From the NCBI RefSeq assembly GCF_000281045.1, contig NW_008246068.1, forward strand, positions 71,456-135,455: a DNA stretch of 64,000 nucleotides, written 5' to 3'. The translations under genes were made by a program, and so were the position numbers. The notes beneath the pieces are model-generated. The model did no database searches, had not been told where the DNA came from, and saw only the letters and a list, made by a program, of their open reading frames with translations. Positions 38,364-49,137 of this stretch are shown here, piece after piece. How positions within the stretch are numbered: position 1 is the stretch's first letter; every line of letters begins with the position of its first letter. The stretch comes from Saprolegnia diclina VS20. Lineage: Eukaryota; Oomycota; Saprolegniomycetes; Saprolegniales; Saprolegniaceae.

Positions 38364-40652
38364 CTACAGTGTGACTAGACGATCGAGGACTTGGCTAGCT
38401 GTTGGCCGACCTGCGGAGTCCACCAACGTGCACTCATTGACGAGATCTGCGTACCCTGGCGGATATGAGCTGCAGGTTTCGCCACGAAGATGCCATAGGG
38501 TCGCCCAGAGCTTACCAAGCGAGTAGACATTGGACGCGAACGTTGTTGGTGCCCCGGCGGCCACTTCGGGCGCCATGTACAGTGCAGCGCCCGTGGTGTC
38601 GACGCCGCAGCTTTTCACCTTGACGCGTCCGTTGCCGTCGACGGCGATGGCATTTGGGACCAAATGTGCCACGACCGCCTTCCGTGCATGCAGTGCCGCC
38701 AGCGCTTCAGTTATCGCGCGCACCAGCGCCATGACGTGGCAGCTCGTGCGTTGCAGAAACGGTCGCAGCCTCGTCGTCGCCTCGACAACGACCATCGGCG
38801 TCGGGAGCTCGAGAACGAGGCCGAGCAAGTGCACCGTGTGCTCCGAGTTGTGGCGGTAGGCGTCGAGGACAAGCTGTTGGGCGCTGTGTCCGCGCGGCGC
38901 GGGCTCAAGCACGACCGAGGCACCCAGGTACAAGTACGCGATCGGGTGTCCCACCGGGCTGCCAACGATCTGGAGGAGCTGCAACGGAATGATCGGCAAC
39001 GGCGCCACGGTCCACACCAGCGGCTGTAAGACACGTGCGGCGGCGCCGGCCGTCGGCCGCTCCCGAGGATCCCGCTGCATACACTGACGCGCAAGCGCAA
39101 GAAGGCCCGGTGGGCCGTCGGCGAACGGCTCGAGAAGGGTCGTGAGAAGGACGCCAAACGAGTACATGTCGGCGGCTGCCGTGTAGTCGTCGGTGTCGAA
39201 CACCTCGGGGGCCATGTACTCGTAGGTACCGGTGCGAGTTGTCATGGTGCGTCCGGTGACCTTGCAGCCGACGCCAAAGTCGGCCACCTTGACATGCCCG
39301 TGTGCATCGAACAGGATGTTGGCCGGCTTGATGTCCCGGTGGATGATGTTGCGCTCGTGGAACGAGGCCAAAGCGCCGGCAATCTCCAGTGCGATCGTTA
39401 TGACCTCGCCGAGAGTGAGGGTGCCTCCGTAGAGGCGCTCCTGCAAACTGCCGCCCGCCATAAACTCCATGACAATACATCGCGTGACGAGCTTTGGGTG
39501 GGACGGAACCGGAAGGACCGACGTGCCGACGAGCTCGACCGTGTGTATTGACGTCCCAAGCTCGGCGAGGAGCCACACTTCATGCTCAAAGATCTCTTTT
39601 GTCGTGGCCGGCGAGAGGACTTTGACCGCCACGTCGCGGCCATCAAGAAGACTGCGGTAGACGGCGCCATTGGAGCCCGAACCAAGAAGGTGCGTCATCG
39701 GCCCTAGCTCGTGAGGTGCCAGGACGCGGACGGTCTGGAGCTTCTTAACCTTCTCAGTCGACTCACCTAGGCACGCCACTACGTAGTCGATCGACGGTCG
39801 CTTGGTCGCGTCCGAGTTCATGCACTTGGCAACGAGAAGCGAGAGCCATACGGGACATTGACGCGCCAGCAACGCTCGTCGATTGCCCAGCTGAACAAAC
39901 CGGATGAGATCGGCGGGGGCCTTGACCTCGAGCGACATGCCGCTCACGTACAGATGGGCCACGAGCGCCCCGAGTGCATAGACATCGGCGGCTACCGTCG
40001 CATGGGTACTGCACTCGGGGTCCGAGTACGCAGTGCGCGGCCGGGCGCCAACGTCGATCAACTTGACCATAATACGATCGTCCGCCGCAGCTGCAACGAG
40101 GATGTTGGCGGGGTTCATGGCGCCATGAACGATGCCTCGGACGTGAAGTGACGCGACGGCTTCTGCGAGCGCCAGCGATAGCGATAGCCGGGCGCGTCGT
40201 GGTAGCGGCGACGTCTGATTCTGGTCCAGGACTTCTTGTAGACTAACGAACGCTAGTGCGTCGCGGGCTGGCGGCGGCGGCTTGAAGCCAAGAAACTCGC
40301 TCAATGAAAACGCGGCCGTCGGCGCAGATACCGCAAAGAGACGTCCTGGACAGCCGTGATTGATGCGCTCGGTGACGATGCCCCACTGACCGTCGGCGTT
40401 CTCGGTGATGCCGTACACATGGAGCGTCTCGGGCGACGACCCTAGCCCCAGCCGGTGCATGGCAGTCGCTGCGGCATGGACGCCAACCGCATTGCTGGCG
40501 TCAGGTGTCAAGACCGACACCTTCTTGCCTCGCCAGAGAAAGGGCCGGAAGCGACCAACAGGGCTGGCAAAACCGACGTCGTCCGTATCGGCGCAGAGTT
40601 CGGGCGAGTGAATCACGTCTGGCAGCGGCGACGCGCAGCCAGTGGCAGCCAT
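38364..40652 (-). CDS. protein with three kinase-fold domains: pseudokinase, TKL kinase, pseudokinase
   Basis: This is a 762-residue single-exon protein; the first true ATG is 40652 (MAATGCASPLPD). Domain 1 (about 25-300) has a kinase layout but HGAMNPAN instead of HRDxKxxN and DVG instead of DFG. Domain 2 (about 315-555) is complete: LGSGSNGAVY loop, VAVK, HRDIKPANI, DFG, and TGTYEYMAPE. Domain 3 (about 570-755) has no glycine loop, AHLVPNAI for the catalytic loop and KSCGVD for DFG, but keeps YMAPEVAAG and the Arg near the end. No membrane segment or signal peptide. Only the central domain should be catalytic; the flanking folds may regulate it. Confidence 0.85.
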   Translation of the reverse strand: MAATGCASPLPDVIHSPELCADTDDVGFASPVGRFRPFLWRGKKVSVLTPDASNAVGVHAAATAMHRLGLGSSPETLHVYGITENADGQWGIVTERINHGCPGRLFAVSAPTAAFSLSEFLGFKPPPPARDALAFVSLQEVLDQNQTSPLPRRARLSLSLALAEAVASLHVRGIVHGAMNPANILVAAAADDRIMVKLIDVGARPRTAYSDPECSTHATVAADVYALGALVAHLYVSGMSLEVKAPADLIRFVQLGNRRALLARQCPVWLSLLVAKCMNSDATKRPSIDYVVACLGESTEKVKKLQTVRVLAPHELGPMTHLLGSGSNGAVYRSLLDGRDVAVKVLSPATTKEIFEHEVWLLAELGTSIHTVELVGTSVLPVPSHPKLVTRCIVMEFMAGGSLQERLYGGTLTLGEVITIALEIAGALASFHERNIIHRDIKPANILFDAHGHVKVADFGVGCKVTGRTMTTRTGTYEYMAPEVFDTDDYTAAADMYSFGVLLTTLLEPFADGPPGLLALARQCMQRDPRERPTAGAAARVLQPLVWTVAPLPIIPLQLLQIVGSPVGHPIAYLYLGASVVLEPAPRGHSAQQLVLDAYRHNSEHTVHLLGLVLELPTPMVVVEATTRLRPFLQRTSCHVMALVRAITEALAALHARKAVVAHLVPNAIAVDGNGRVKVKSCGVDTTGAALYMAPEVAAGAPTTFASNVYSLGKLWATLWHLRGETCSSYPPGYADLVNECTLVDSAGRPTASQVLDRLVTL

Positions 40653-40851
40653 GCGGTCAAAGCTACAGTGAGGTCGGCAGCAGAGAATCGGTAGCGAGAT
40701 ACTTAATATCAACTTGCCAACTTGATACTCCTCGTCGAGTCCTACGCTTGGGCGCCGCAAGGAGTCGCTCAGCCCTGTGCCATGCCTTCCACTAGAGATA
40801 GCCCAAACAACCGTAGACGTAGATTCTGTCGCATCATCCTGTCTGCCCAGT

Positions 40852-41989
40852 TTAGTTGGCTTGCTGCACGTAGCGTTCAAAGACGGGGCGCGCCGCCTTG
40901 ATGTTGAGCTGGGTAGTCGCCGCTTGGATCGAGCCGTCGCTCATGATGACCATGATGTACGTGTTGGTCGTGAAGAAGTCCATGTACGCCGTAAAGTTCG
41001 AGTTGCGCACCTCCATGCCCTGGAACTGCGCCTGCGTCTTGGAGCAGCTGAGCTTGAACTGCTTGATGATGTTGGAGATCTTCTCGAAGCGGTGCATGTC
41101 CCGATGGGTGGTGTGCGTCGCGTTGGCAATCACGAGGAACGTCGCTCGCTCAAAGAGCACGACCTCGTCGGCGTTGCAGATGGAGCAAAACACATTTAGA
41201 TGGTGCTCGAGGTCCTGCATGTTGGGGATGAGCGAGTAGACGATCGACGACCACGCGCGGTACAACGTCTCGTCCCAGATCGACGTGCCAAAACAGACGG
41301 TTGGGATTTGCTACAAGCAGCATGATGCAGGCGAAGAGGACGGAAGTACGACGTACGCCGGTCCGCGACAAGATCATGTCCTTGCGCTGCTCAAAGACGG
41401 CGTCGCGCTGAGCCTCGGGCACGAGGTCCATCTTGTGGATGAGCACAAACACCTTGGCCGACTCGGAGTTTTGCTCGATCGCTTCGAGGCAGCCGTCAAA
41501 GTGGTTCATGTCTTTTTCGAGCTCGCGCGACTCGATGTCGAAGACGTAGATAAGCAGCTCGACGCTGCGGAAGATGTGGTCGCGCTGGCTCTCAAAGTAG
41601 TTTTCGTAGAACGCGTCTTGGCTAGAAGAGCGTGCATGAATAGAGGCAAGGCAACGCGCAGGCGTACCCGCCGCAGTCCCAGAGGTTGAGCACGAGGTTG
41701 CCGAGGAAGCGGACGTGCGAGTGCTCGACGTCGACTACGTAGGATGCGTGAGCGGCAAGGCGAGAAGCGAAAGCACCGACGGGTGGGGCCAAGGCGCATC
41801 GTGTCACGGGCTAGACACCATCATGCGCAGTCAGACATGGCAAGCGGGCAGGCAGACGCACCGAGGTAGTTGGCGAAGATGATCGAGCGCATCGAGGTCT
41901 TGCCCGAGCCGGACTTGCCCATCAAGAGGACCTACGGCAGGCGGGCCATGAGCTGGCGGCCAGCGCGACCGACGGACCTTCTTCTTCAT
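40852..41989 (-). CDS. Rag small GTPase of the RagA/B (Gtr1) type
   Basis: This multi-exon minus-strand gene starts at ATG 41989. Exons join through short GT..AG introns to a RagA-like chain. Features are the P-loop [21 protein letters not shown], a [21 protein letters not shown] switch II region, then [12 protein letters not shown], and [15 protein letters not shown]. They continue with HKMDL (the Rag form of the NKxD motif), [17 protein letters not shown], and [19 protein letters not shown] in the C-terminal roadblock-like domain. Rag GTPases signal amino-acid sufficiency to TORC1 at the lysosome or vacuole as RagA-RagC heterodimers. One intron splits the chain inside the switch region. The C-terminus ends FERYVQQAN. 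Confidence 0.9.
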
Positions 41990-42054
41990 GCTGCGGACGT
42001 CGGCGCTGCAAAACTCGCTTTGAACGGACTTAGGGAATCTTCCGGTTAATTGCG

Positions 42055-42075
42055 AATCCGGATAGGTATCCGGAC
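42055..42075 (-). promoter_or_regulatory. double TCCGGA element upstream of Rag GTPase
   Basis: AATCCGGAT and TATCCGGAC stand 3 bp apart, 66-86 bp upstream of the ATG at 41989. Confidence 0.4.
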
Positions 42076-42772
42076 CCCGGCCCGCTGGTCCGTGCACACG
42101 CCCGTAATTCGCTAACTATGCACAATATTGTCATTAAAATGCGGTCGCATTCAGCAAAGGACCGTCGGCCCTTGCTGTGCCAAGCGCGAGCGAGCCAGCG
42201 TCCGCCATGCAGCAGGTGTCGCCGACTCCAAGCCCAGCGATCACCACACCACTGAGGCGACTGGGACGGCTCGCCTGTTGTTACGAGTCGTACTGCCCAA
42301 GGAATAAGAGTCGAGGGCTCCTAGAACCCGAGCTGCATGCGCCATCTTGGGTGCAAAGGTAGTGCGTCCCTGCCAGGGATACATGCACCTTCCCTGTCCC
42401 TTGGGCTACTAGTACAAGCAAGCGTCGTCGCTTGCTCGAGTGGCACCGAGCGCCTCGTTTCTGCACCCTGCACCCTGCCATCACCTCGTCCTTTACGCAG
42501 CCGACGGCCTGCCGTCGCTAGCGGTATCAGCAAGCCTCCTCCTAACGTTAGTGTCCTGTCAAGGCTTTGCGCAGATGGTCCTTGCCACTCAAATCACGAT
42601 GCACCCGAGTACCCAAGCCGCATGCGCGCTAGCTCTAGACGCACCGTCAAGCTACTATACTGTGAAAGGTGTAGATACACACCGTAGAAGACAATCTGTG
42701 CAAAGTTCTGGTGCCAAGGTGCAGGTTGAGGTTGAAGCCGGACTTAACGGCTGGTTAAAAATACCGGCTGCG

Positions 42773-42781
42773 TATCCGGAT
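42773..42781 (+). promoter_or_regulatory. TATCCGGAT element upstream of MFS gene
   Basis: TATCCGGAT ends 56 bp before the ATG at 42838. Confidence 0.4.
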
Positions 42782-42837
42782 GACCCCGCACCACACGCAA
42801 ACCGGCAACGACGACGACGACGCTCGCGACCAGAAGC

Positions 42838-44414
42838 ATGGCAGGCATGGCGGCGACGTCGTGGATCTTCCTCCTCTTCTGCGTCATCAACATGCTCAAC
42901 TACGTCGACCGCGGGATCATCCCGGGCGCGCCGACGCAGTTCCAGTACTTCATCGAGGCCACGCTGCACATCTCGGTGACGCAGGAGGGCTTCTACCTCG
43001 GGCTGCTCGCCTCGTCCTTCATTGCGAGCTACGCCGTCTTCATCGTGCTCTTCGGGTACCTCTCGATCTTCATGAAGCCCTTCCGCCTCATCGCGATCGG
43101 CCTCTTTGTGTGGTGCATCGCCATGGCCATGTGCGGCCTCGCCAAGACGTACCAGAGCTTCGCGCTCCTCCTCGCCGGGCGTATCCTCAGCGGCATTGGT
43201 GAGTCGTCCTTCCAGTGCATTGCGCCGCCGTTCATCGACGACCACGCGCCGCCCTCGACGCGGACGCTGTGGATGGGCGTCTTCTTCACGCTCACGTCGG
43301 TACGCGATAGCCGCATAATCGCTCTCACTCAATCGCATACATGGCTAGGCGGGCACCGCGCTCGGGTACGCCTACGGCGCGGTCATGTCCAACTCGTCGT
43401 GGGGCTGGGGCTGGGCGTACTACCTCGAAGCGCTCGCGATGCTGCCGCTCGCTTACATTTGCCTCGTGGGCATTCCGCCGGCGTACGACCAGCCCGCGAA
43501 CGCGACGGCCGAGCACCACCTCAAGCTCGACGAAGAGCAAGGCAAGACGCTACTGCAAAAGGAGGCCGAGTCGCCGCGGCTGTCGTTCTGGCAAGAATCG
43601 TACGAAGTCATGGTCCACCCGGTGTTCCTCCTGAGCGTACTCGGGTCGGCAGCCTTCACCTTTTCGATCTCGGGCCTCGGCGTCTTTGGCCCGCTCTTCC
43701 TCATCGGGCTCGGTGTGTTTGAGCACGAGACCGAAGCCTCGATGGTCTTTGGCGCCCTAGTCGGTACGTCCTTACTCTTTCTAAAGTGCAATCTCAGACA
43801 GGCGGTATCCTTGTGGGTAGTGGTGAGCGCGGTCGTCGGCACGCCGCTCGGTGGGTACCTTCTCGACCTCTCGTCGCATCAAGTGCACGCGACCGTGCGC
43901 CAGTACTATGCGCTGCGGCAGATGTTCCTCCTCATGGCCATCGGGACCGGCCTCGCGATCCTTGCGTGGTACGGACTCCCGTCCAAGATGTGGTTCCTCT
44001 CGCTCGTGGGCCTCGCCCTCATCTTTCTGTTTGCGACGCCGTCCTGTACCGCCATTGCCGTCCTCCTCTGCGTCGAGCCGTCGCGACGACCGCTGGCGGT
44101 CGCTGTCAATACGCTCCTTATCCACGCGCTCGGCGATGTACCGTCGCCGATCATTCTCGGCTGGCTCAAGGACAAGTACGCGCCCAACTGCGGCAGCATC
44201 GAGGTCGACGGCGCCATTGTGCTCAACCCGCGCTGCAGGTACCTCTCTCGCCGAGCGATAAGTTCTTAGCATTTGAATGCCTAGCGATGACGCGGAAGGG
44301 CTCTTGCTCACGTTTCTCTTTCCGCTGCTCTGGATGCTCTGGACGGTCCTTGCGTGGGGCATTGCGGTCGTCGTCGTTCGCTGCCGCCTCGTGCGCGAAG
44401 GCCACTCGTTTTAG
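42838..44414 (+). CDS. Spinster-like MFS transporter, four exons
   Basis: ATG 42838 opens the first exon. Introns lie at about 43301-43349, 43761-43801 and 44239-44285; the last exon encodes DDAEGLLLTFLFPLLWMLW... and stops at 44412-44414. The chain has about 12 membrane segments. The N-terminal LNYVDRGIIPGA is the Spinster hallmark (NYxDR), and GRILSGIGESSFQCIAPPFIDD is the MFS motif region around TM4-TM5. Late loops contain GALAVSLWVVVSAVVGTPLGG and LIHALGDVPSPIILGWLKD, again typical of SPNS proteins. Family members export lysosomal or signalling lipids and sugars; the substrate here is unknown. Confidence 0.82.
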
Positions 44415-44653
44415 CGAGGAACTAGACAAGTCAGCAATAGTAGTTCTATAAACTAAACTATCGTCGTGCGTGCTATCTCACGTGTGCCTTCTGCCGCGTT
44501 GCATCGCAGGAGACGGGCTTGGCCAGCTATCGCGGTCGCCTTTGTCGAAGGACGCGATCGCGGCGTCCCTCGTGCGGCCTGCACCAACCCTAACCCTACA
44601 AGGAACGACAGTATTACATAGCAAATAATACATAGTTGGCGCCATTATACTAG
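44415..44653. other. convergent intergenic region
   Basis: The 3' ends of the MFS and C2-kinase genes face each other. A short CCCTAACCCTA (44588-44598) is present but is less than two telomere-like units. Confidence 0.4.
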
Positions 44654-45850
44654 CTACTGCATATTGTCGCTCAGGAGCTGGACAACGTCGGCGGCCGTCG
44701 GACGACGAGTCGGGTCTTGGGCCATGCACAGAAGCGATAGGTCCCGGAACCAGGCGGGGCACGACGGACTCAGCGTCGGTCGGAGCAAGCCGGCCGAGAC
44801 CTGCGCGACCTTCTTTGTCAGCGCACTGTGGTTGTCAGCATACGGCTCTTGGAGCGTCTCGAGCTGCGTGAAGAGGACGCCAAGGGCAAAGACGTCGGCA
44901 GGAAACGACGGCGGCTGCCCCAAGAGCACTTCGGGCGCTAGGTAGGCCATCGTCGACGCGCCGCTCACCGTCACGTCGTCGTCGTCGCGGTCGTAGCCAA
45001 AGTCACTGAGCTTGACGACGCCCTTGGCATCAAAGAGGACGTTGGTCGGCACGAGGCTGCCGTGGACTTGGTCGTTCGCGTGCAAGAACGCCAGCCCTTT
45101 AGCGAGCGCCACCGCGACATACAGGACGTTGCGCAGGTCCTGGGCCGGCCACGCCTGCCGCGCTTTCTGTGCGAGGAACTGCCGCAGGTTGCCATTCAGC
45201 ATGCACTCCATCACGAGCGTCGAGCCGGCGAGGCCGAGAAGCTCAACCGTGTGCTCGGACCCAAGGCGTGCCATGCGGTTGGCCGCCGCTTCGACCCTCG
45301 ATGGGTGCAGCGTCAGGAACGTCTTGATCGCGACCATACGGTCGCCGTAAATCCCGCGGGCGACGGAGCTGAACGCGTTGCCACCGACAACACCGACGGG
45401 CGCCACCTCGGACGGCGGGATCTGGGGCAGTGTCACTGATGGCAGCACCAGGCGGCGGGACGTTGGCATCTGGTCGGTGAGGATCTCGACAATCTCGGCC
45501 GCCGTCGGGCGGTTGTTTGGGTCGGTGGCTACGCAGCTGGCCACGAGGCGCTTGTACCAAGCTGGTGCTGTCGGGCGCAGCGCGGGCCGGTACCCGTTGA
45601 GGACTCTGCCTTGTAGGACGAACGGACTGCACTTTTCGCCGGCGTACGGCGCTTTGAGCGTATCGAGCTCGGTGAGGAGGATGCCAAACGAGTAGATGTC
45701 GGCTTGCACCGTGTAGTTGCCGCTGCTGATGACTTCGGGGGCCATCCACGGCGTCGTGCCGATGCCGTTGGTCATCGACTCGACGTCATATTGCCGCGAG
45801 ATACCGAAGTCGCCGAGCTTGACCGACACCTTGTCGTCGCTCAGGAGCAC

Positions 45851-45882
<32 letters not shown>

Positions 45883-46930
45883 TTTGGTTGTGGAGGTACA
45901 CCAAGCCTTTGGCGACGCTCAGCGCAATGAAGAGTAGCGAGGTGACGTCGTGGTCGGTGTCGTCAGTGGCGCCAAGCAGCTTGAGATGTTCGTGCAGGTT
46001 GCCGCCGCTCATGTACTCCATCACGATCTGCGGCTGGTCGTGCTCGTTGTGCGAGATGCCGAGGAGCTGCACCGTGTAGAACGAGCTGAGGCGGTACATG
46101 ACGCCGACTTCCTTTGCAAACGACTCGTGGTCGTCGCCGTTGACGTTGCCGCTCGTGACGTGGAACGTCTTGACAGCGACAGGACGCTTCTTGTAGATGC
46201 ACAGCGCAACCGAGCCGTACGCGCCGCGACCGAGCGCCGACCGCATCCGGAGATTAGCGGGGTCGATGCGAGGAATTGTCTCGGGCAGGCTTGCCGTGCG
46301 CTGGAGGAACGACGCGCTGAGCGACGAGCTCGATGACAGCAGCGCCGTCTTCTTCTTGGCCGACCCGCTGCTGCCGCTGGACGACGCGGTCGAAACGACG
46401 CTGTCGCGCCGCCGCTCGGGTCGCCGCTCAAGGCTGGCCGTAGACCTGCGCTCGGAGCTTGCAGTCGCCCGGCGCTCATCGGAGGCCCGACGCTCGACGC
46501 TCGCGGTTGATCGGCGTTCGGCGCTGTCGATGGACCGCTGGCTAGAGCCGTCGCGACGGCGCCGCGCCACGACCTCGAGCACGATGTAGATGTAGCCCGT
46601 GATCTTGTCGTGGAGCGAGAGCTTGAACCACTGCTGGAAGCAGGACGGGCTCGTGGGCACGGGAACCTCGCACGTCCCGATCGCAGCGCCCGGCCCGTCG
46701 TGCGTATCGAGATCGTAGACGTCGACCTGGAGGTACGGGCAGGCGGCCACGTTGATTTTGGCGAAGCGGTGGCGGAACTTCCAGCGCGGCGCCTCCCGCC
46801 CAGCCGGGTCGACGTCGGTCTGGGCGCTGTCGTGGGCGTAGCGCACGAGCGCGTACGGGCGCTTGACGTTCCCAAAGAACTTGGAGCTCCGGAGGTCGTG
46901 CGCCTGCGGAACCTTGACGACGAGGTCCAT
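44654..46930 (-). CDS. C2 domain - kinase - pseudokinase protein
   Basis: This is a 758-residue single-exon protein; ATG 46930 (MDLVVKVPQAHDL) is the first true ATG. Residues 1-125 form a C2-like beta sandwich (DLRSSKFFGNVKRPYALVRY, WKFRHRFAKI, LQVDVYDLDTHDG). Residues 130-230 are an Arg/Ser linker of repeated ERRSTAS units. Kinase 1 (about 240-500) has GRGAYGSVA, VAVK, HRDLKPAN, DFG and GTTPWMAPE and should be active. The second domain (about 510-755) keeps VAIK and DFG but has GGNAFSSV in the loop and HGSLVPTN for HRDxKxxN, so it is a pseudokinase. C2 suggests membrane recruitment, and the RRxS-type linker suggests phosphorylation. Confidence 0.87.
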
Positions 46931-47915
46931 TTCTTGCAAATCGTCAAGTGCAAAGTCGGGAGCTTCGATTTGCAGCCGTTCATTCCCTTAAACAAGTACA
47001 GTCGGGGGCCACGACTCAACGGCTCTCTGGTACCTCGACGCGCGCGCCATGCACGCCATGGTGAACACTGATGCCAGTACGCTTACTAGTGCGCTAGGAC
47101 AGCGTGCGCTGGTGTGACGGTCGCGATGCGCTTGAGAGCCACATGCCATAGGCAAACCATGCTCGAGCCAAATAATGCTTGGCAGCATTCCAACCTGTAC
47201 TTGGATAAGCGAATGGGTGGTTGTCGTATCCGGACGCTTCAACCCCGTGCGGCCGCCATCCTTCGAGTATCACGTCCGTCGGCCAACTCTCTTCTCGAAA
47301 AGCCCTGGGGCAATGCGAGGCATCTCAGCTGGAGACATGGTCGAGTGATGGTGCTGACGTTGCGCGCTTCCGCTGGGTTCGGTTCTGGCCGGCCTTTCTT
47401 TTGTCGCAGAATCCAGTTGGTAGACTATGACGTCGTAACGAATGCGATAATTATATAATAGGCTGTACAATATTGTCATGCACTTGTAGTCGTGCAAAAT
47501 AGCCTACGAGAGCATAGGAAGCTTAGGCGAGGTTTGCAAGTCGAGAAGGCGAAAGGCACCGCTGATTGGATAAAAATGAGCCAATGCTTGCTTGCGATTG
47601 GCTGAATATACCGGTCGGGGCCAGCACAGGATTGGCTTGAAGCCAATATGACGTGGCAGCGCTGCGTAGCGAATGGACTGCGTTTCGATGCAGATGGCCG
47701 GCACACTGCTGTCAAGGGTCCCCACCACGACTAGAGGGACGTATCACAGTCATACAGTACCATATACTAAAGAGACACGCAGGACGACTTGAGCAATGGG
47801 GTCCCGTTGGTTGGTGCATCGAGCCTGTACCTTTCTTCTGCGTGCGCACGGCCTGTGCTGGGCATTTGCCATACAAAGGTAATGTGAGACGAAAAGGGTG
47901 TACTAGTAGTTGGGA
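46931..47915. other. intergenic with a cluster of CCAAT boxes
   Basis: No gene was recognised. It contains a TATCCGGAC at 47227-47235 and five CCAAT/ATTGG pentamers between 47565 and 47647. Confidence 0.5.
47565..47647. promoter_or_regulatory. cluster of five CCAAT/ATTGG boxes
   Basis: ATTGG at 47565, CCAAT at 47581, ATTGG at 47597, ATTGG at 47631 and CCAAT at 47643 fall within 83 bp. The nearest credible gene start is about 635 bp away (C2-kinase, minus). Confidence 0.4.
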
Positions 47916-48773
47916 TTACGTGGCCGTGGCATAGCGCTCGGTCGGTGTGGAGTCGGGTCGGGTCACTTTAAGCGGCGGCTCCTTGCGGCGGTTGTTGCCC
48001 TTCCACAAAAAGCCCATCTGATTGAGCTGTGTGATTTTCTCGGGCGTGAGGGCGTCGACGCCGTTGCGAATGTTGTTGACCCAGACGCCGAGGAGTGCGC
48101 CGCGGGTCTCGCGCGGCCAGTCGTCGGGCGCGACAAAGACCTGGGGCACATTGACGTTGCCAAACCGACGCGCGTACTCTTGCAGCGCGAGCAAGTTGGT
48201 TTCCCACATGGCGTGGAACATATCCCAGACGAAGCCGAGCGCGTCGAGCTTGGCGCGCGTCTCGTCCGAGCACTTGATGCGGCCCGTGCGGATGTTGCTC
48301 ACGTGAAACCCGAGATGGAGGCCCCACGTGTCCTTGGGCCACGCCGGGTTAAGGTCGGGCACGACAAATAAGTGCGGCACGCGCAGATCCCCATGCAGCG
48401 TGCGGTACGCCTCGAGTGCGAGAAGGCGCACCGTCCACTTGTGCGACCGCGTGCACCATACAAACTGCAGTGCGTCAAAGGCCTCGACGTACGCGGCCGG
48501 CAAGAGTTTGCGCCGGTGCAGCTGCCGGAGGTAGTTGCCGTTCAGCGACTGGCCGCGCAAATGCATTGGCCACGGCGCTTCGTGCGGCACATTGACGGTA
48601 GTCGAGAGGTACGTGAAGTCCGAGCGGTGGGCCTGAAGCGACCGCGTCACCTGCGTGACCGTCAGCATGTTCTTCAAGAACATCTCGTTTGTCGAGCTGC
48701 TCTGGCTCGTCGCGAGCTTGCGGGCGACGCCCTTGGCGGACGCCGTCGGCGCCAACCGCCAGAGGAGGCTCAT
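47916..48773 (-). CDS. helicase-associated-domain (HA) protein with mitochondrial-type leader
   Basis: This 285-residue single-exon protein has an N-terminus of Arg/Lys/Ser/Ala (MSLLWRLAPTASAKGVARKL) resembling a mitochondrial presequence. Three or four repeats of about 65 residues then follow with W-x-x-x-x-L-L-A-L-x-x-Y, a hydrophobic VPHLFVVP-type strand, W-P-x-x-T-x-G-x-x-L-G-x-x-V-x-N-I-R and L-x-x-L-G-F-x-W. This is the helicase-associated (HA) domain found in many oomycete and other stramenopile proteins without the helicase itself. Nucleic-acid binding is inferred, and the role is unknown. CCAAT boxes lie upstream at about 48817 and 48851. Confidence 0.8.
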   Translation of the reverse strand: MSLLWRLAPTASAKGVARKLATSQSSSTNEMFLKNMLTVTQVTRSLQAHRSDFTYLSTTVNVPHEAPWPMHLRGQSLNGNYLRQLHRRKLLPAAYVEAFDALQFVWCTRSHKWTVRLLALEAYRTLHGDLRVPHLFVVPDLNPAWPKDTWGLHLGFHVSNIRTGRIKCSDETRAKLDALGFVWDMFHAMWETNLLALQEYARRFGNVNVPQVFVAPDDWPRETRGALLGVWVNNIRNGVDALTPEKITQLNQMGFLWKGNNRRKEPPLKVTRPDSTPTERYATAT

Positions 48774-48893
48774 GCTGAAGAAAGTGCAACTTCGGTTGGC
48801 TTCGAAAACGTGGTCTTGATTGGCCCGAACTCCATGTGCGAAACGCCAACGATTGGCTGAAATGCGCAGGACATTTGTTCAGTTAGTCGACAA

Positions 48894-48968
48894 TAGTCGT
48901 TTAGTCGGCGCGCTTCAGTCGACATGTCGCAGGCTTATTTCAGTCATTTAGTCGTTTAGTCGTTTAGT
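48894..48968 (+). repeat. TAGTCGTTTAGT motif, dispersed and tandem copies
   Basis: TAGTCGTTTAGTC occurs at 48894-48906, and TAGTCGTTTAGTCGTTTAGT at 48949-48968, in the gap between the HA-domain gene and malonyl-CoA decarboxylase. Confidence 0.6.
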
Positions 48969-49137
48969 GTGGCGCATGCAAGATCGCGCTCCTTGCAGTT
49001 GGGGCGGCCTCTTTTTTAATGCAATTCCATACAAACAATAAGCTATAATAAAAAAAAGCATGCAATAAGGGCGACGCCTTGCATACCAGGTGGTGTGCAA
49101 ACAACAACTGACGAGCGTCGAGTAGCCGGCAACGACG

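Larger units (their letters stand above)
41990..42837. other. divergent promoter region between Rag GTPase and MFS gene
   Basis: Three copies of the CCGGAT word lie here: AATCCGGAT 42055-42063 and TATCCGGAC 42067-42075 near the Rag start, and TATCCGGAT 42773-42781 before the MFS gene. No gene was seen. Confidence 0.5.

Noticed and set aside
44588-44598. CCCTAACCCTA as an interstitial telomere
   Set aside because: Fewer than two repeat units; chance occurrence is likely.
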